From positions 1 to 64,000 of the forward strand of contig NZ_BMLT01000008.1 of the NCBI RefSeq assembly GCF_014645375.1: DNA of 64,000 bases. Direction: 5' to 3'. The notes beneath the pieces were generated by a model that worked only from the letters and a program-made list of their open reading frames with translations, was not told where the DNA came from and did not search any database. The stretch is from Marinobacterium nitratireducens (lineage in GTDB: Bacteria; Pseudomonadota; Gammaproteobacteria; Pseudomonadales; Balneatricaceae). The position numbers and the translations under genes are program-made. Numbering within the stretch: position 1 is the stretch's first letter; each line of letters opens with the position of its first letter. Shown here piece after piece: positions 48,491 through 57,011 of this stretch.

Positions 48491-49282
48491 ATGTTATCGG
48501 CACAGGAGCTGAGACTTGGCTACGGCGACAAGGCCATAGTGCCGCAGCTGAGCCTGGATCTCGAGGCTTCCCGCATTCACTGCCTTATCGGCCCCAACGG
48601 CTGCGGCAAGAGCACCCTGCTGCGCGCACTCTCGGGGCTGTTGCGGCCGCAACAGGGAAGGGTGCTGCTCGAAGGGCGCGAGCTGAATCGCTGGGGACGA
48701 CGCGAGCTGGCGCAACGCCTGGCGATGCTGCCGCAGCATCCAAGCGCGCCCGAAGGACTGACGGTCGAACAGCTGGTGCGCTACGGCCGCTTTCCGCATC
48801 AGCGGCTGTTCGGTCAGCTGGGCGAGCAGGACCGAAAGGTGGTGCGCTGGGCAATCCGGGTAACGGGGCTGGCCGGCTACGAAGCCCGGCCGCTGGCGGC
48901 GCTTTCGGGCGGCGAACGCCAGCGTGCCTGGATCGCTCTGTCGCTGGCCCAGCAGGCGGCGGTGCTGGTCCTCGATGAACCCACCACCTACCTCGATCTC
49001 GGGCACCAGCTGGAAGTACTGGAACTGCTCGAAGAACTCAATCGGCAGCAGGGTCTGACCGTGATCATGTCGCTGCATGACCTCAATCAGGCAGCGCGCT
49101 ACGGCCATCAGCTGATTGCCATGCGTTCCGGACGACTGGAGCGGGCGGGCAATCCGGGCGAGGTACTGAGCGAGTCGTTGCTGGCCGAGGTATTCCGGGT
49201 GCGCGCCCGTGTATCGGCCGATACGGGCAGTGGCAAGCCGCAGTTCGTCCCGCTGTCGTCGCTGGCCGGGCCTGTTTTATAA
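48491..49282 (+). CDS. Iron-chelate ABC transporter ATP-binding protein (FecE-like)
   Basis: A 263-residue ABC ATPase. Walker A is GPNGCGKST (about 34-42), the signature is LSGGERQRAW, and Walker B is VLVLDEPTTYLD followed by the switch His in SLHDLNQAARYG. The start ATG 48491 has AGGAGAG upstream. It energises import by the two permeases. The ferric chelate is presumed; vitamin B12 is less likely given the Fur boxes. Confidence 0.93.
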   Translation: MLSAQELRLGYGDKAIVPQLSLDLEASRIHCLIGPNGCGKSTLLRALSGLLRPQQGRVLLEGRELNRWGRRELAQRLAMLPQHPSAPEGLTVEQLVRYGRFPHQRLFGQLGEQDRKVVRWAIRVTGLAGYEARPLAALSGGERQRAWIALSLAQQAAVLVLDEPTTYLDLGHQLEVLELLEELNRQQGLTVIMSLHDLNQAARYGHQLIAMRSGRLERAGNPGEVLSESLLAEVFRVRARVSADTGSGKPQFVPLSSLAGPVL

Positions 49283-49292
49283 ATATTCTTGT

Positions 49293-49337
49293 AATAGTAA
49301 TGATAAGCTAGATACAATTGCGAACGGTTATCATTAG
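49293..49337 (+). promoter_or_regulatory. Two Fur boxes before the TonB receptor gene
   Basis: AATAGTAATGATAAGCTAG (49293-49311) and CGAACGGTTATCATTAG (49321-49337) both match the Fur operator pattern GATAATGATAATCATTATC in most positions and lie 31-75 bases before the start codon. The receptor therefore has its own iron-repressed promoter. Confidence 0.75.
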
Positions 49338-49367
49338 GCTTAACGTGGCTCGCAATTGGAGAATTCA

Positions 49368-51467
49368 ATGTCCTGCTCGTCGTTGGGATGGGCGCACGCC
49401 TGCGCCCTGCCATTCCGTAACAAACTCGCCATCGCCGTCAGCCTCGCCACGGCCTCGCTCAGTCCGCTCGCCGTGGCACAGCAGACCGCTGAACTCGAAG
49501 TCCTTCAGGTCGAGGGTGACTGGATCGGCAATCCGACCGACGAGGAGGTCAGGGTATACCCGGGCTCCCGTACCGTCATCGAGCCGGAACAGCTGCAGGA
49601 AAGCGGGGCGCTGAACCTCGAGGGCGCGATTCGTTCGGCGCCCGGCGTGCAGGTCCTCGACGAAACCGGCACCGGCATCCTGCCGAATATCGGCCTCCGG
49701 GGCCTCAATCCACTGCGCAGCGAACGGCTGCAGATGCTGGTGGACGGCTATCCGATAGCCATCGGTCCCTACAGCAACGTCGGTGTCTCGCTGTTCCCGG
49801 TAACGCTGCCGGGCGTCGATACGGTCGATATCGTACGCGGCGGTGCGGCGGTCCACTACGGTCCCAACAACGTCGGCGGTGTGATGAACATCCTCAGCAA
49901 GCCGATTCCGGGGCAGACCGAACAGACGCTGCAGCAGCGACTGACGATCGCCGAGGAAACCGGCAACGTCTTCAGCGACACCTACTACCGCATCGGCGGC
50001 TTCGTCAACGACGACCTGGCGCTGCAGTTCCAGGCCAATGTCCAGCGCGGAGACGGCTTCCGCGACCACTCCGATACCGACGTCGACAACTTCATCGTCG
50101 ATGCCGAGTACTTCATCGACGATCGCAACGAACTCGCTGCCAGCCTGCAGTACTACGATGTCGAAGCCGAGCTGCCGGGGGCGCTGAGCCCGGAGGCGTA
50201 CGAAGAGGACCGGACCCACTCGCAGCGTCCGCACGATGCCTACGACGCCGATATGGTACGCGCTACACTGGGCTGGACCTTCCGTCCCCGCGACGATATC
50301 GAGTTCGAGTGGCGCAATTTCGCCCATCGCGCTGACCGAACTTTCTTCTTCGGGCAGGATCTCGTCAGTGGTGGCAACTGGGCTGATCCGGAAGCCGATG
50401 CCAGTCATGTCGCCGACTCGCCGCGTATTTTTAACGTCTGGGGTTCCGAGCCGCGTCTGACGGTGCGCGAAGGGCTTCATACCGTTACGCTGGGGGCGCG
50501 CTATGTCAGCGAAGAGGTTGATTTCGACGTCAACCGCGAGGAGCTGGCCAGTGGCAGTTACTCCGAAGTCCGGAGGTGGGACTCGGAAACAGATGCGGTA
50601 GCACTGTACGCCAGCGATACCCTGAGCCTGCTCGATGGCCGACTTAAAATCACTCCGGGGATCCGTTTCGAGGATGTCGAGATGAACTTCCGTGACGCCC
50701 GTTCCGGCGCCCGGACGTCCAACAGCCCCGACAAGTGGTTGCCAGGGCTAACCGCCGGCTTGAAGGCCTCTGACGAAGTGTATCTTTTCGCCAATGCCCA
50801 GAAATCGCTGGTCCCGGTGCAAATCGCCCAGGTCGCCCGCGGCGAAGACGTAGGCAACGAAACCGCATGGAACTACGAGCTGGGTGCCCGCTGGCAGGCA
50901 ATGCCTACGCTGGCGACCACGGCGACCCTTTACCAGATCGATTACAAGGACCAGATCCAGTTCAACAAGGCCGCCGGCCGATTCGAGAACCTGGGCGATA
51001 CCCGGCACGAGGGTATCGAACTCGAAGCCGACTGGCAGGCGACTCCGCAGCTTAATCTGGGATTGGGTTATACCTACCTGGATACCGAGCAACGCAGCGG
51101 TGACAACGAAGGCAATGAGCTACCCAACGCGCCGCATCACCACTTCAGCGCTGAAGCCCGCTACCAGCTGCAGCAGTGGACGGCCAACGTCAACGTCAAC
51201 TACGTCAGCGACAGCTTCAGCGACGCCGACAACACCGATGACGAAACCCCCAATGGCGATGCCGGCGAACTGCCGTCCTATACCCTGGTCAATGCTCGTC
51301 TAGGCCGCGATATCGCCGTCGGCGGCGGCAACAACCTGAACCTGGGACTGGCGGCAACCAACCTGCTGGATGAGGATTACTACTTCCGTGGCGCGGATGT
51401 CAGCCCCGTCGGTCGCGTTCCGGCTCCGGGTCGAGCTTTGCTTCTCGAAGGCCGGCTGGACTTCTGA
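49368..51467 (+). CDS. TonB-dependent outer-membrane receptor (FecA-like)
   Basis: A 699-residue receptor. An unusually long basic signal sequence (cleavage probably after SPLAVA, about residue 37) is followed by the plug domain (about 60-180), with the TonB-box-like ELEVLQVEG near its start and VDIVRGGAAVHYGPNNVGGVMNI. A 22-strand barrel ends at the terminal Phe (LEGRLDF). The plug resembles ferric dicitrate receptors, but the N-terminal signalling domain of E. coli FecA is absent, and no fecIR genes are near. ATG 49368 follows TTGGAG. Expected substrate: a ferric chelate. Confidence 0.9.
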   Translation: MSCSSLGWAHACALPFRNKLAIAVSLATASLSPLAVAQQTAELEVLQVEGDWIGNPTDEEVRVYPGSRTVIEPEQLQESGALNLEGAIRSAPGVQVLDETGTGILPNIGLRGLNPLRSERLQMLVDGYPIAIGPYSNVGVSLFPVTLPGVDTVDIVRGGAAVHYGPNNVGGVMNILSKPIPGQTEQTLQQRLTIAEETGNVFSDTYYRIGGFVNDDLALQFQANVQRGDGFRDHSDTDVDNFIVDAEYFIDDRNELAASLQYYDVEAELPGALSPEAYEEDRTHSQRPHDAYDADMVRATLGWTFRPRDDIEFEWRNFAHRADRTFFFGQDLVSGGNWADPEADASHVADSPRIFNVWGSEPRLTVREGLHTVTLGARYVSEEVDFDVNREELASGSYSEVRRWDSETDAVALYASDTLSLLDGRLKITPGIRFEDVEMNFRDARSGARTSNSPDKWLPGLTAGLKASDEVYLFANAQKSLVPVQIAQVARGEDVGNETAWNYELGARWQAMPTLATTATLYQIDYKDQIQFNKAAGRFENLGDTRHEGIELEADWQATPQLNLGLGYTYLDTEQRSGDNEGNELPNAPHHHFSAEARYQLQQWTANVNVNYVSDSFSDADNTDDETPNGDAGELPSYTLVNARLGRDIAVGGGNNLNLGLAATNLLDEDYYFRGADVSPVGRVPAPGRALLLEGRLDF

Positions 51468-51912
51468 CAGCGCCGGCACAGCCGCCCTGCTGTCGTAAAA
51501 AGGCCACCGGACGACGAAACCAGGCAACCCGCCAATCGGGCCCGGGGGTATTCTAGCCCTGCATTCGACGAGAGGGTTGTCCAGCCGGAATTCAGCACCG
51601 ATTTCCGCAATCACCCATAACGTCGATGTCTGCCTCCCTTGCGGGTAGCGTACGGCGGCTCAACCAGCCTTGGCGGGCGGTGGCCGATAAATCGCGAACC
51701 GGCAGTCTTGTCTTGCGGTTTCGGTCTACAGGCGGATCGAATCCTATCCATCACGGCTTCTTACCGGGCTTTATGCCCGGTTTTTTTTTTATAAAAGGTG
51801 ACGCGTTACAAGTGACGCGTGACGCGTCTAAAGCCATCATCGAGTAACCCGTAACCCGTAACCCGTAACCCGTAACCCGTAACCCGTAACCCGTCACGCC
51901 TCACGCCTCACG
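51468..51912. other. Gap after the receptor gene: terminator and heptamer repeats
   Basis: 445 bases without a gene. It includes a T-arm-like string GGCGGATCGAATCC (about 51731) that is not part of a foldable tRNA, the terminator at 51763, copies of GTGACGCG (51797-51825) and the heptamer array up to the stop of the MaoC-like gene. Confidence 0.5.
51763..51791 (+). terminator. Rho-independent terminator downstream of the TonB receptor
   Basis: ACCGGGC-TTTAT-GCCCGGT followed by a run of ten T residues. It lies about 300 bases after the receptor stop, with no intervening gene. Confidence 0.9.
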
Positions 51913-51913
51913 C
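51845..51913. repeat. Tandem heptamer array, TAACCCG x7 then TCACGCC
   Basis: Seven exact TAACCCG units (51845-51893) are followed by two TCACGCC units and a partial third, still in 7-base phase. The array abuts the 3' end of the MaoC-like gene. Its unit is related to the CACCCGT array at 36692. Confidence 0.92.
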
Positions 51914-52593
51914 TAAAAATACAGCTTCAGCACCGAGTCGGCGACGCAGACGACCCGGCCCGAGCCTTCGACCTCGACCTCGATCCGGTTGACCATTTCG
52001 ACGCTGCGCTTGGCCGGCGTGAGCGATTTCAGTGTGGTGCGTGCGCGGATCCGGCTGCTGGCCTTGACCGGGTGCGGAAAGCGTACCTGGTCGAGGCCGC
52101 AGTTGACCACCATACGGGCCTCGGGGTAGGGCGGTCGTTCCGGGTTGACGGTGTCGGTGAGTTCCGGCAACAGCGACAGGATCAGGAAGCCATGGGCGAT
52201 GGTACCGCCAAAGGGTGACTCGTTTCGGGCCCGCTCCGGGTCGGTGTGAATCCACTGCCGGTCGCCGGTGACGTCGGCGAAACGGTCGATGCGGGACTGG
52301 TCGACCAGCATCCAGTCACCGAGAAAGACTTCCTGGCCGATCCTGGTCTGCCAGTCGCGATAGAAGTCCAGGACCTTGGGGTTCTTGACGCTTTGCACAT
52401 CCGGGTCGCTGCCCGGCTCGAAGAACAGGTGGATTCGCGACACCCAGGAATTGTTGAGCGTGTTGTTCAGCGAGTGGCTGATGAAGTAGGACAGCTGACG
52501 CAAGTGGGCATCGGACGCGTTCTTGAGATCGAGGCTGTTGATACGGGACCTGAGCGAACGCTCTTTCTCTTTGATGTACTCGAAAACGTCCAT
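51913..52593 (-). CDS. MaoC-like (hot-dog) hydratase with N-terminal extension
   Basis: A 226-residue protein. The C-terminal 145 residues form a MaoC/R-hydratase hot-dog domain with DRFADVTGDRQWIHTDPERA and FGGTIAHGFLILSLLP, which contain the catalytic Asp and His pair. The first 75 residues (MDVFEYIKEKERSLRSRINSL and following) form a charged helical extension absent from minimal family members. Its likely action is hydration of an enoyl thioester; the pathway is unknown. It stands alone between the iron locus and the betaine transporter. Confidence 0.85.
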   Translation of the reverse strand: MDVFEYIKEKERSLRSRINSLDLKNASDAHLRQLSYFISHSLNNTLNNSWVSRIHLFFEPGSDPDVQSVKNPKVLDFYRDWQTRIGQEVFLGDWMLVDQSRIDRFADVTGDRQWIHTDPERARNESPFGGTIAHGFLILSLLPELTDTVNPERPPYPEARMVVNCGLDQVRFPHPVKASSRIRARTTLKSLTPAKRSVEMVNRIEVEVEGSGRVVCVADSVLKLYF

Positions 52594-53265
52594 TATCTGT
52601 TCCTGTATGCCGGGGACGGCATGGGCGCCCCGGTATATGCTTTGTCACTGAATATTACAGCCGGGCGACCGATGCATGTTTGCAGGCTGACCCTGGAAGC
52701 GGCGCCTGTTTTCAATATGCCGTATTTCTGTGGTTTTCACTACCGGGGCCGGCGTTGCAGCGGCTTTAGAAAGAGCCCGCCGCTGCCCTCCAGCAAGGCT
52801 GTTTTTCAGTACGGGAAGGGTGGCCCGGGATGGCGCGTATGGCGTGTCTGGTATGTCGTTTTCAGGATTCCAATGTCGCCAGCGCGTCGTTTGGGAAAAG
52901 TTGATGTCGTTGTCAGAACACTGGCTCGGGGGTGGCTTTGTAAGATTGTACCCCTGCCCTCGAGAGTGGAGGGCGGGGCTTACCATTGCGCTGAACTTTT
53001 TCTGTTTGCCGGGTGTATGGCTGCGATCGGCAGCATTACCCGGGCGCAGAAATACCTTCGCGGACGATAACAATAACGAAAGGGTACCCCGGAAAACCTA
53101 CTGCGCGACTCACAGGCTGCGTTGCGCGGTGCTCGGAATCCTCATGTATAAACTTATACACTGCGGTTCCTGCGCGCCGTGCGCCTTGCCTGCAAGCCGC
53201 TCGTAACGGTTCCTCGAGGTACCTGCGAATCGGACGATTAACCCGATACGGGTGAGGAGTGCTGC
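52594..53265 (+). promoter_or_regulatory. Long upstream region of the BCCT transporter
   Basis: 672 bases with no convincing gene; open frames on both strands have no recognisable product. Three TGTCG sites, two of them continuing TTTTCAGGA and TTGTCAGAAC (from 52854 and 52905), are possible regulator half-sites. ATAACAATAACGAAAGG near 53068 is AT-rich and could be promoter DNA. GTGAGGAG precedes the start codon. Confidence 0.4.
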
Positions 53266-54861
53266 ATGAACGCTGGTGTTAAAGCCGCCACGGCGACCGC
53301 CAAAACAGTCACCAAAAACGAGTACGATACCGATTACGAGCTGGGTCAGGACAATGTGCAGATTATGGGGATGGATATCCATAACCCTGTATTCGGCGTC
53401 AGCGCCGGCCTGATACTGCTCTTTATCATTGGAACCCTGCTTTTCCCTGCCGAAGCCAAGGTCGCTCTGACCAGTGCACGCAGCTGGTCAATCGAAAACT
53501 TCGACTGGCTCTTCATGATCGGCTGCAATGTTTTCGTAATATTCTGTCTTGCCCTGATCGTCCTGCCGGTCGGTCGGGTTCGCCTCGGCGGTACCGCCGC
53601 CCGTCCCGAGTTTTCCACCTTTTCCTGGTTCTCGATGCTGTTCGCCGCAGGCATGGGCATCGGTCTGATGTTCTGGAGCGTGGCGGAGCCTGTTGCCTAC
53701 TACACCGACTGGTACGGTACGCCGCTGAATGCTGCGGCCAAGACCCCGGAAGGTGCGTCGATGGCACTGGGCGCCACCATGTTCCACTGGGGCCTGCATC
53801 CCTGGGCAATCTACGGCGTAGTCGCGCTGGCGCTGGCGTTTTTCTGCTACAACAAGGGCCTGCCGATGACGGTGCGGTCAGCCTTCTACCCGCTGATCGG
53901 TGAGCGCTGCTGGGGGCCGATCGGTAACGTCATCGACATCTTGGCGGTACTGGCGACCATCTTCGGTCTGGCCACCTCTCTTGGTCTCGGCGCACAGCAG
54001 GCGGCCAGCGGTCTGAACTACCTGTTCGGCATCGAGAACAACCTCAGCACCCAGATCGCCGTTATCGTCGGTGTGACCTGTGTTGCGCTGCTGTCCGTGG
54101 CCCGGGGACTGGATGGTGGCGTCAAGCTTCTAAGCAACATCAACATGGTGATTGCGGCTGCGTTGGTGGCGTTGGTGATCGTGCTGGGCCCGACTCTGAA
54201 AATCTTCGGCTCCATCGGTACCATCTTCGGCTCCTATGTCGAGAACATCGTTCCGCTGAGCAACTGGGTCGGTCGTGAAGACGGTACCTGGTACCACGGT
54301 TGGACCGTGTTCTACTGGGCCTGGTGGGTTTCCTGGTCGCCGTTCGTTGGCATGTTCATTGCCCGCGTATCCAAAGGGCGTACCGTGCGCGAGTTCATGA
54401 CCGCTGTGCTGCTGGTACCGACACTGGTTACCGTGGTCTGGATGGGCGTGTTCGGCGGTACCGCTCTGGACCAGGCGGCCAATGGTGTCGGCGAACTCGC
54501 CAACGGCATCTCCGATGTTTCCCTGGCGATGTTCCAGATGTTCGATAACCTGCCGCTGACCTCGATCATGTCCTTCGTCGCGGTCATGCTGGTACTGGTG
54601 TTCTTCATCACCTCGGCCGACTCCGGTTCCCTGGTGATCGACAGCATCACCTCCGGCGGCAAGACCGACGCGCCGATGCTGCAGCGCCTGTTCTGGGCCA
54701 CTCTGGTGGGTATCATCGCTGGCGTGCTGCTGATCGGTGGCGGTTCCGAAGCGCTGACCGCGCTGCAGGCCGGGGCCATCACCACCGGACTGCCGTTCAC
54801 CGTCGTGCTGACGCTGATGTGCCTGAGCCTTTACAAGGGCCTCAGGACCGAGATTTACTGA
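53266..54861 (+). CDS. BCCT family glycine betaine / choline / carnitine transporter
   Basis: A 531-residue inner-membrane secondary transporter with twelve helices. The family signature AGMGIGLMFWSVAEP (about 123-137) and HWGLHPWAIYGVV are present, as is YWAWWVSWSPFVGMFIARVSKGRTVREF. The Gly-Met-Gly-Ile stretch is typical of sodium-coupled betaine carriers. The C-terminal tail is short, so it lacks the osmosensing domain of BetP or BetT. It therefore probably serves nutrient uptake for the catabolic cluster rather than osmoprotection. The substrate is inferred from context. Confidence 0.92.
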   Translation: MNAGVKAATATAKTVTKNEYDTDYELGQDNVQIMGMDIHNPVFGVSAGLILLFIIGTLLFPAEAKVALTSARSWSIENFDWLFMIGCNVFVIFCLALIVLPVGRVRLGGTAARPEFSTFSWFSMLFAAGMGIGLMFWSVAEPVAYYTDWYGTPLNAAAKTPEGASMALGATMFHWGLHPWAIYGVVALALAFFCYNKGLPMTVRSAFYPLIGERCWGPIGNVIDILAVLATIFGLATSLGLGAQQAASGLNYLFGIENNLSTQIAVIVGVTCVALLSVARGLDGGVKLLSNINMVIAAALVALVIVLGPTLKIFGSIGTIFGSYVENIVPLSNWVGREDGTWYHGWTVFYWAWWVSWSPFVGMFIARVSKGRTVREFMTAVLLVPTLVTVVWMGVFGGTALDQAANGVGELANGISDVSLAMFQMFDNLPLTSIMSFVAVMLVLVFFITSADSGSLVIDSITSGGKTDAPMLQRLFWATLVGIIAGVLLIGGGSEALTALQAGAITTGLPFTVVLTLMCLSLYKGLRTEIY

Positions 54862-54880
54862 GGGCGTGAAGCGCAGTTTT

Positions 54881-54952
54881 GTAGGAGCCCGCTCTGCGAG
54901 CGAGCAGCCGACGCGGTCTCTTGAAGCAATCGCCCACGGAGTGGGCTCCTAC
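54881..54952. repeat. Dispersed palindromic repeat family B copy
   Basis: GTAGGAGCCCGCTCTGCGAGCGA ... CGCCCACGGAGTGGGCTCCTAC is an imperfect inverted repeat with 12-base complementary ends, 19 bases after the transporter stop. The same unit is the core of the 174-bp tandem repeat at 28941-29460. Confidence 0.75.
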
Positions 54953-55020
54953 AAAGAGCGGGTGCCGACTTCGGTCGGTGCCCATTTATACTTTTCAGGT
55001 ACAAGCGCGAGGATTCAATC

Positions 55021-55272
55021 ATGATGTACGCCGATCTGATCGATCAGGAAGACTTTCGCGAACGGCTGGTTCAGATGGGAGTGCCGGTCGCCGGAGGCGC
55101 CGACGCCGAAAGCAGCTGCCGGCAGCTGCTCAACTGGCTGGGTCAGCCGCAGGGCGCGTCCAGCAGGGCGCAGGCGAAAGCGCTGGTGCAGCAGTTGAGG
55201 TCGCAGCGGGAACTGCTGCTGCCGGACGTGGCGCGTGCCGTCGATCAGTACCTGGTGCCGGCGCTGGGCTAG
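55021..55272 (+). CDS. Small hypothetical protein
   Basis: An 83-residue soluble, mostly helical protein starting MMYADLIDQEDFRERLVQMG; I do not recognise a family. Codon use is like the neighbours, and GCGAGGA lies nine bases before the first of two adjacent ATG codons. It lies 51 bases before the HugZ-like gene on the same strand and may be cotranscribed. Real gene status is likely but not certain. Confidence 0.55.
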   Translation: MMYADLIDQEDFRERLVQMGVPVAGGADAESSCRQLLNWLGQPQGASSRAQAKALVQQLRSQRELLLPDVARAVDQYLVPALG

Positions 55273-55323
55273 CAGGTCGCTCAGCGGTACAGTTCTGATG
55301 TTACCCGCTGAACGGAAAGCCGC

Positions 55324-55842
55324 ATGAAACATCTGGGACCTGCCGCAAGTGCAACCGAGACGGACGAATCCGCCGCGCTGCTGATCGAGGTGCGGGAGTT
55401 CATTGCATCCCGCAGCACGCTCAATCTCGCCACCCTGACCCCGGATGGCAAACCCCATGCCAGCACGGCGCCGTTTCTCGCCTTCGACGGTTGCTTCTTC
55501 CTGTTGCTGAGTGGCCTGTCTGCGCATGCAGTCAATCTCAGGACCCACCCGCAGGCGTCGATCCTGCTGCAGGCGGACGAGTGCGAGTCGCACCAGCCCT
55601 TTGCGCGCTTGCGCCTGGGGTTCGAGGTGCAGGCACTGCCGGTCGGTCGCGACGAGGCCCGTTGGCGGTTCTGTACTGAAAAAATGCGCCAGCGTTTCGG
55701 GGCGATTATCGACCAGTTGACACAGCTGCCGGACTTCACGCTGTTCGAGCTGAGGCCCGCGGCGGGTCGCTACGTCAAGGGATTCGGGCGCGCTTACGAG
55801 CTGGATGCCGCGGAAACGCGGCAGGTGGTCGGCCAGGACTGA
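55324..55842 (+). CDS. HugZ-like split-barrel FMN / heme-utilisation family protein
   Basis: A 172-residue pyridoxamine 5'-phosphate oxidase-like split barrel. The segment FIASRSTLNLATLTPDGKPHASTAPF is the N-terminal barrel strand pair. The C-terminal GRYVKGFGRAYEL resembles the end of HugZ proteins, which bind haem and take part in haem iron use. Nearby iron uptake and bacterioferritin genes fit such a role. No FMN-binding proof can be read from sequence. Confidence 0.78.
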   Translation: MKHLGPAASATETDESAALLIEVREFIASRSTLNLATLTPDGKPHASTAPFLAFDGCFFLLLSGLSAHAVNLRTHPQASILLQADECESHQPFARLRLGFEVQALPVGRDEARWRFCTEKMRQRFGAIIDQLTQLPDFTLFELRPAAGRYVKGFGRAYELDAAETRQVVGQD

Positions 55843-55894
55843 CCGGCCCCTGCCGGTACGGGTTGCGATACCCCGCCGGCGTAAGGGGCGGCGG

Positions 55895-56365
55895 TCAGCT
55901 CATCTGCGACTGCAGGTAGTTTTTCAGGCCGACCTTGTCGATCAGTCCGAGCTGCTTTTCCAGCCAGTAGGCGTGGTCTTCCTCGGTATCGGCCAGCAGC
56001 TTTTCCAGGATCTCGCGTGACTGGTAATCCTGGTGGTTCTCGCACAGCTCGATCGCGTCTTTCAGCGCCTTGTCGACTTCGTACTCCAGCTTGAGGTCGT
56101 TCGCGAGCATCTCCGGCACGTCCTTGCCGATGCGAATGGCGTCGCGCTTGGTCATGTCCGGCGTGCCTTCGAGGAACAGAATACGCTCGATCAGCAGTGC
56201 CGCGTGTCCCTTTTCGTCGTCGAACTCGTGGTCGATACGCTCGTACAGCTTGTCGAAGCCCCAGTCCTGGTACATCCGCGAATGGATGAAGTACTGATCC
56301 ATTGCCGCAAGTTCGCTCGCCAGCAGCGTATTGAGACTGTCGATGACCTTCTTGTTGCCTTTCAT
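55895..56365 (-). CDS. bfr: Bacterioferritin, ferroxidase-type subunit
   Basis: A 156-residue ferritin-like subunit for iron storage. The dinuclear ferroxidase ligands are all present: Glu18, Glu51, His54, Glu94, Glu128 and His131. The haem-ligating Met52 of E. coli bacterioferritin is Lys52 here. It lies 15 bases after its paralogue on the same strand, so the two are cotranscribed and probably form a mixed shell in which this chain oxidises iron. Confidence 0.93.
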   Translation of the reverse strand: MKGNKKVIDSLNTLLASELAAMDQYFIHSRMYQDWGFDKLYERIDHEFDDEKGHAALLIERILFLEGTPDMTKRDAIRIGKDVPEMLANDLKLEYEVDKALKDAIELCENHQDYQSREILEKLLADTEEDHAYWLEKQLGLIDKVGLKNYLQSQMS

Positions 56366-56380
56366 TGACCGACCTCCGGT

Positions 56381-56845
56381 TTACATCTGCGACTGCAGAT
56401 AGTTTTCGATGCCGACGTCCTTGACCAGCGACTGCTGGGTTTCGAGCCAGTCAAGATACTCCTCTTCGTCTTCCAGGATGTCCTCGAGCAGTTCGCGGCT
56501 GACGTAGTCGCTCTGCTGCTCGCAGTAGGCGATGGCCTGGCGCAGCAACGCCAGTTGCTCCATTTCCAGGTCCAGGTCGGCCTGCAGCATCTCTTCGGTA
56601 TGTTCGCCGATCCGCAGCGCATTGAGCTTCTGCAGGTTGGGCAGGCCTTCCAGAAACAGTACCCGCTCGATGAGTGCGTCTGCCTGTTTCATGTCCTTGA
56701 TCGACTTCTTGTATTCCTTCTCGTCGAGTTTCGACAGGCCCCAGTTCTTGAACATGCGTGCATGGAGGAAGTACTGGTTGATCGACGTGAGCTCCACTGT
56801 CAGTACCTGGTTCAGGTAGCTGATCACTTTTTTATCGCCCTGCAT
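56381..56845 (-). CDS. bfr: Bacterioferritin, haem-binding-type subunit
   Basis: A 154-residue bacterioferritin chain with the haem ligand Met52 (KDMKQADALIERVLFLEGLP). Its ferroxidase site is degraded: Glu51 is Asp, His54 is Gln and His130 is Tyr, although Glu18, Glu94 and Glu127 remain. It is complementary to the downstream chain, as in the paired bacterioferritins of Neisseria and Pseudomonas. It likely supplies haem for electron export to release stored iron. Confidence 0.92.
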   Translation of the reverse strand: MQGDKKVISYLNQVLTVELTSINQYFLHARMFKNWGLSKLDEKEYKKSIKDMKQADALIERVLFLEGLPNLQKLNALRIGEHTEEMLQADLDLEMEQLALLRQAIAYCEQQSDYVSRELLEDILEDEEEYLDWLETQQSLVKDVGIENYLQSQM

Positions 56846-56967
56846 GGTTGAGCCTCCGGCGGCAAGGGATGCTTTTGAATTCAGTGCGGCTTGGGTTATT
56901 CAATACTAGGAGGCCGCCCGTGAATACTCAACCTGCGGCGAAGCTCGCGGAATCTGGCGCACCCACA

Positions 56968-56996
56968 AAAAAGCCCGCAAAAATGCGGGCTTTCCG
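56968..56996 (-). terminator. Rho-independent terminator of gbcA
   Basis: On the minus strand AAGCCCGC-ATTTTT-GCGGGCTT is followed by a T run (A residues at 56967-56972 on the plus strand), 17 bases after the gbcA stop. Confidence 0.9.
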
Positions 56997-57011
56997 GCGG
57001 GAGTCAAGCGT

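Noticed and set aside
51700-51760. Possible tRNA or tRNA fragment around GGCGGATCGAATCC
   Set aside because: The T-arm-like string is isolated; no acceptor stem, anticodon arm or CCA end can be folded around it.
52730-53206. A 158-codon frame upstream of the BCCT gene
   Set aside because: No recognisable domain, no clear ribosome site, and overlapping open frames on the other strand of equal length; treated as promoter DNA.
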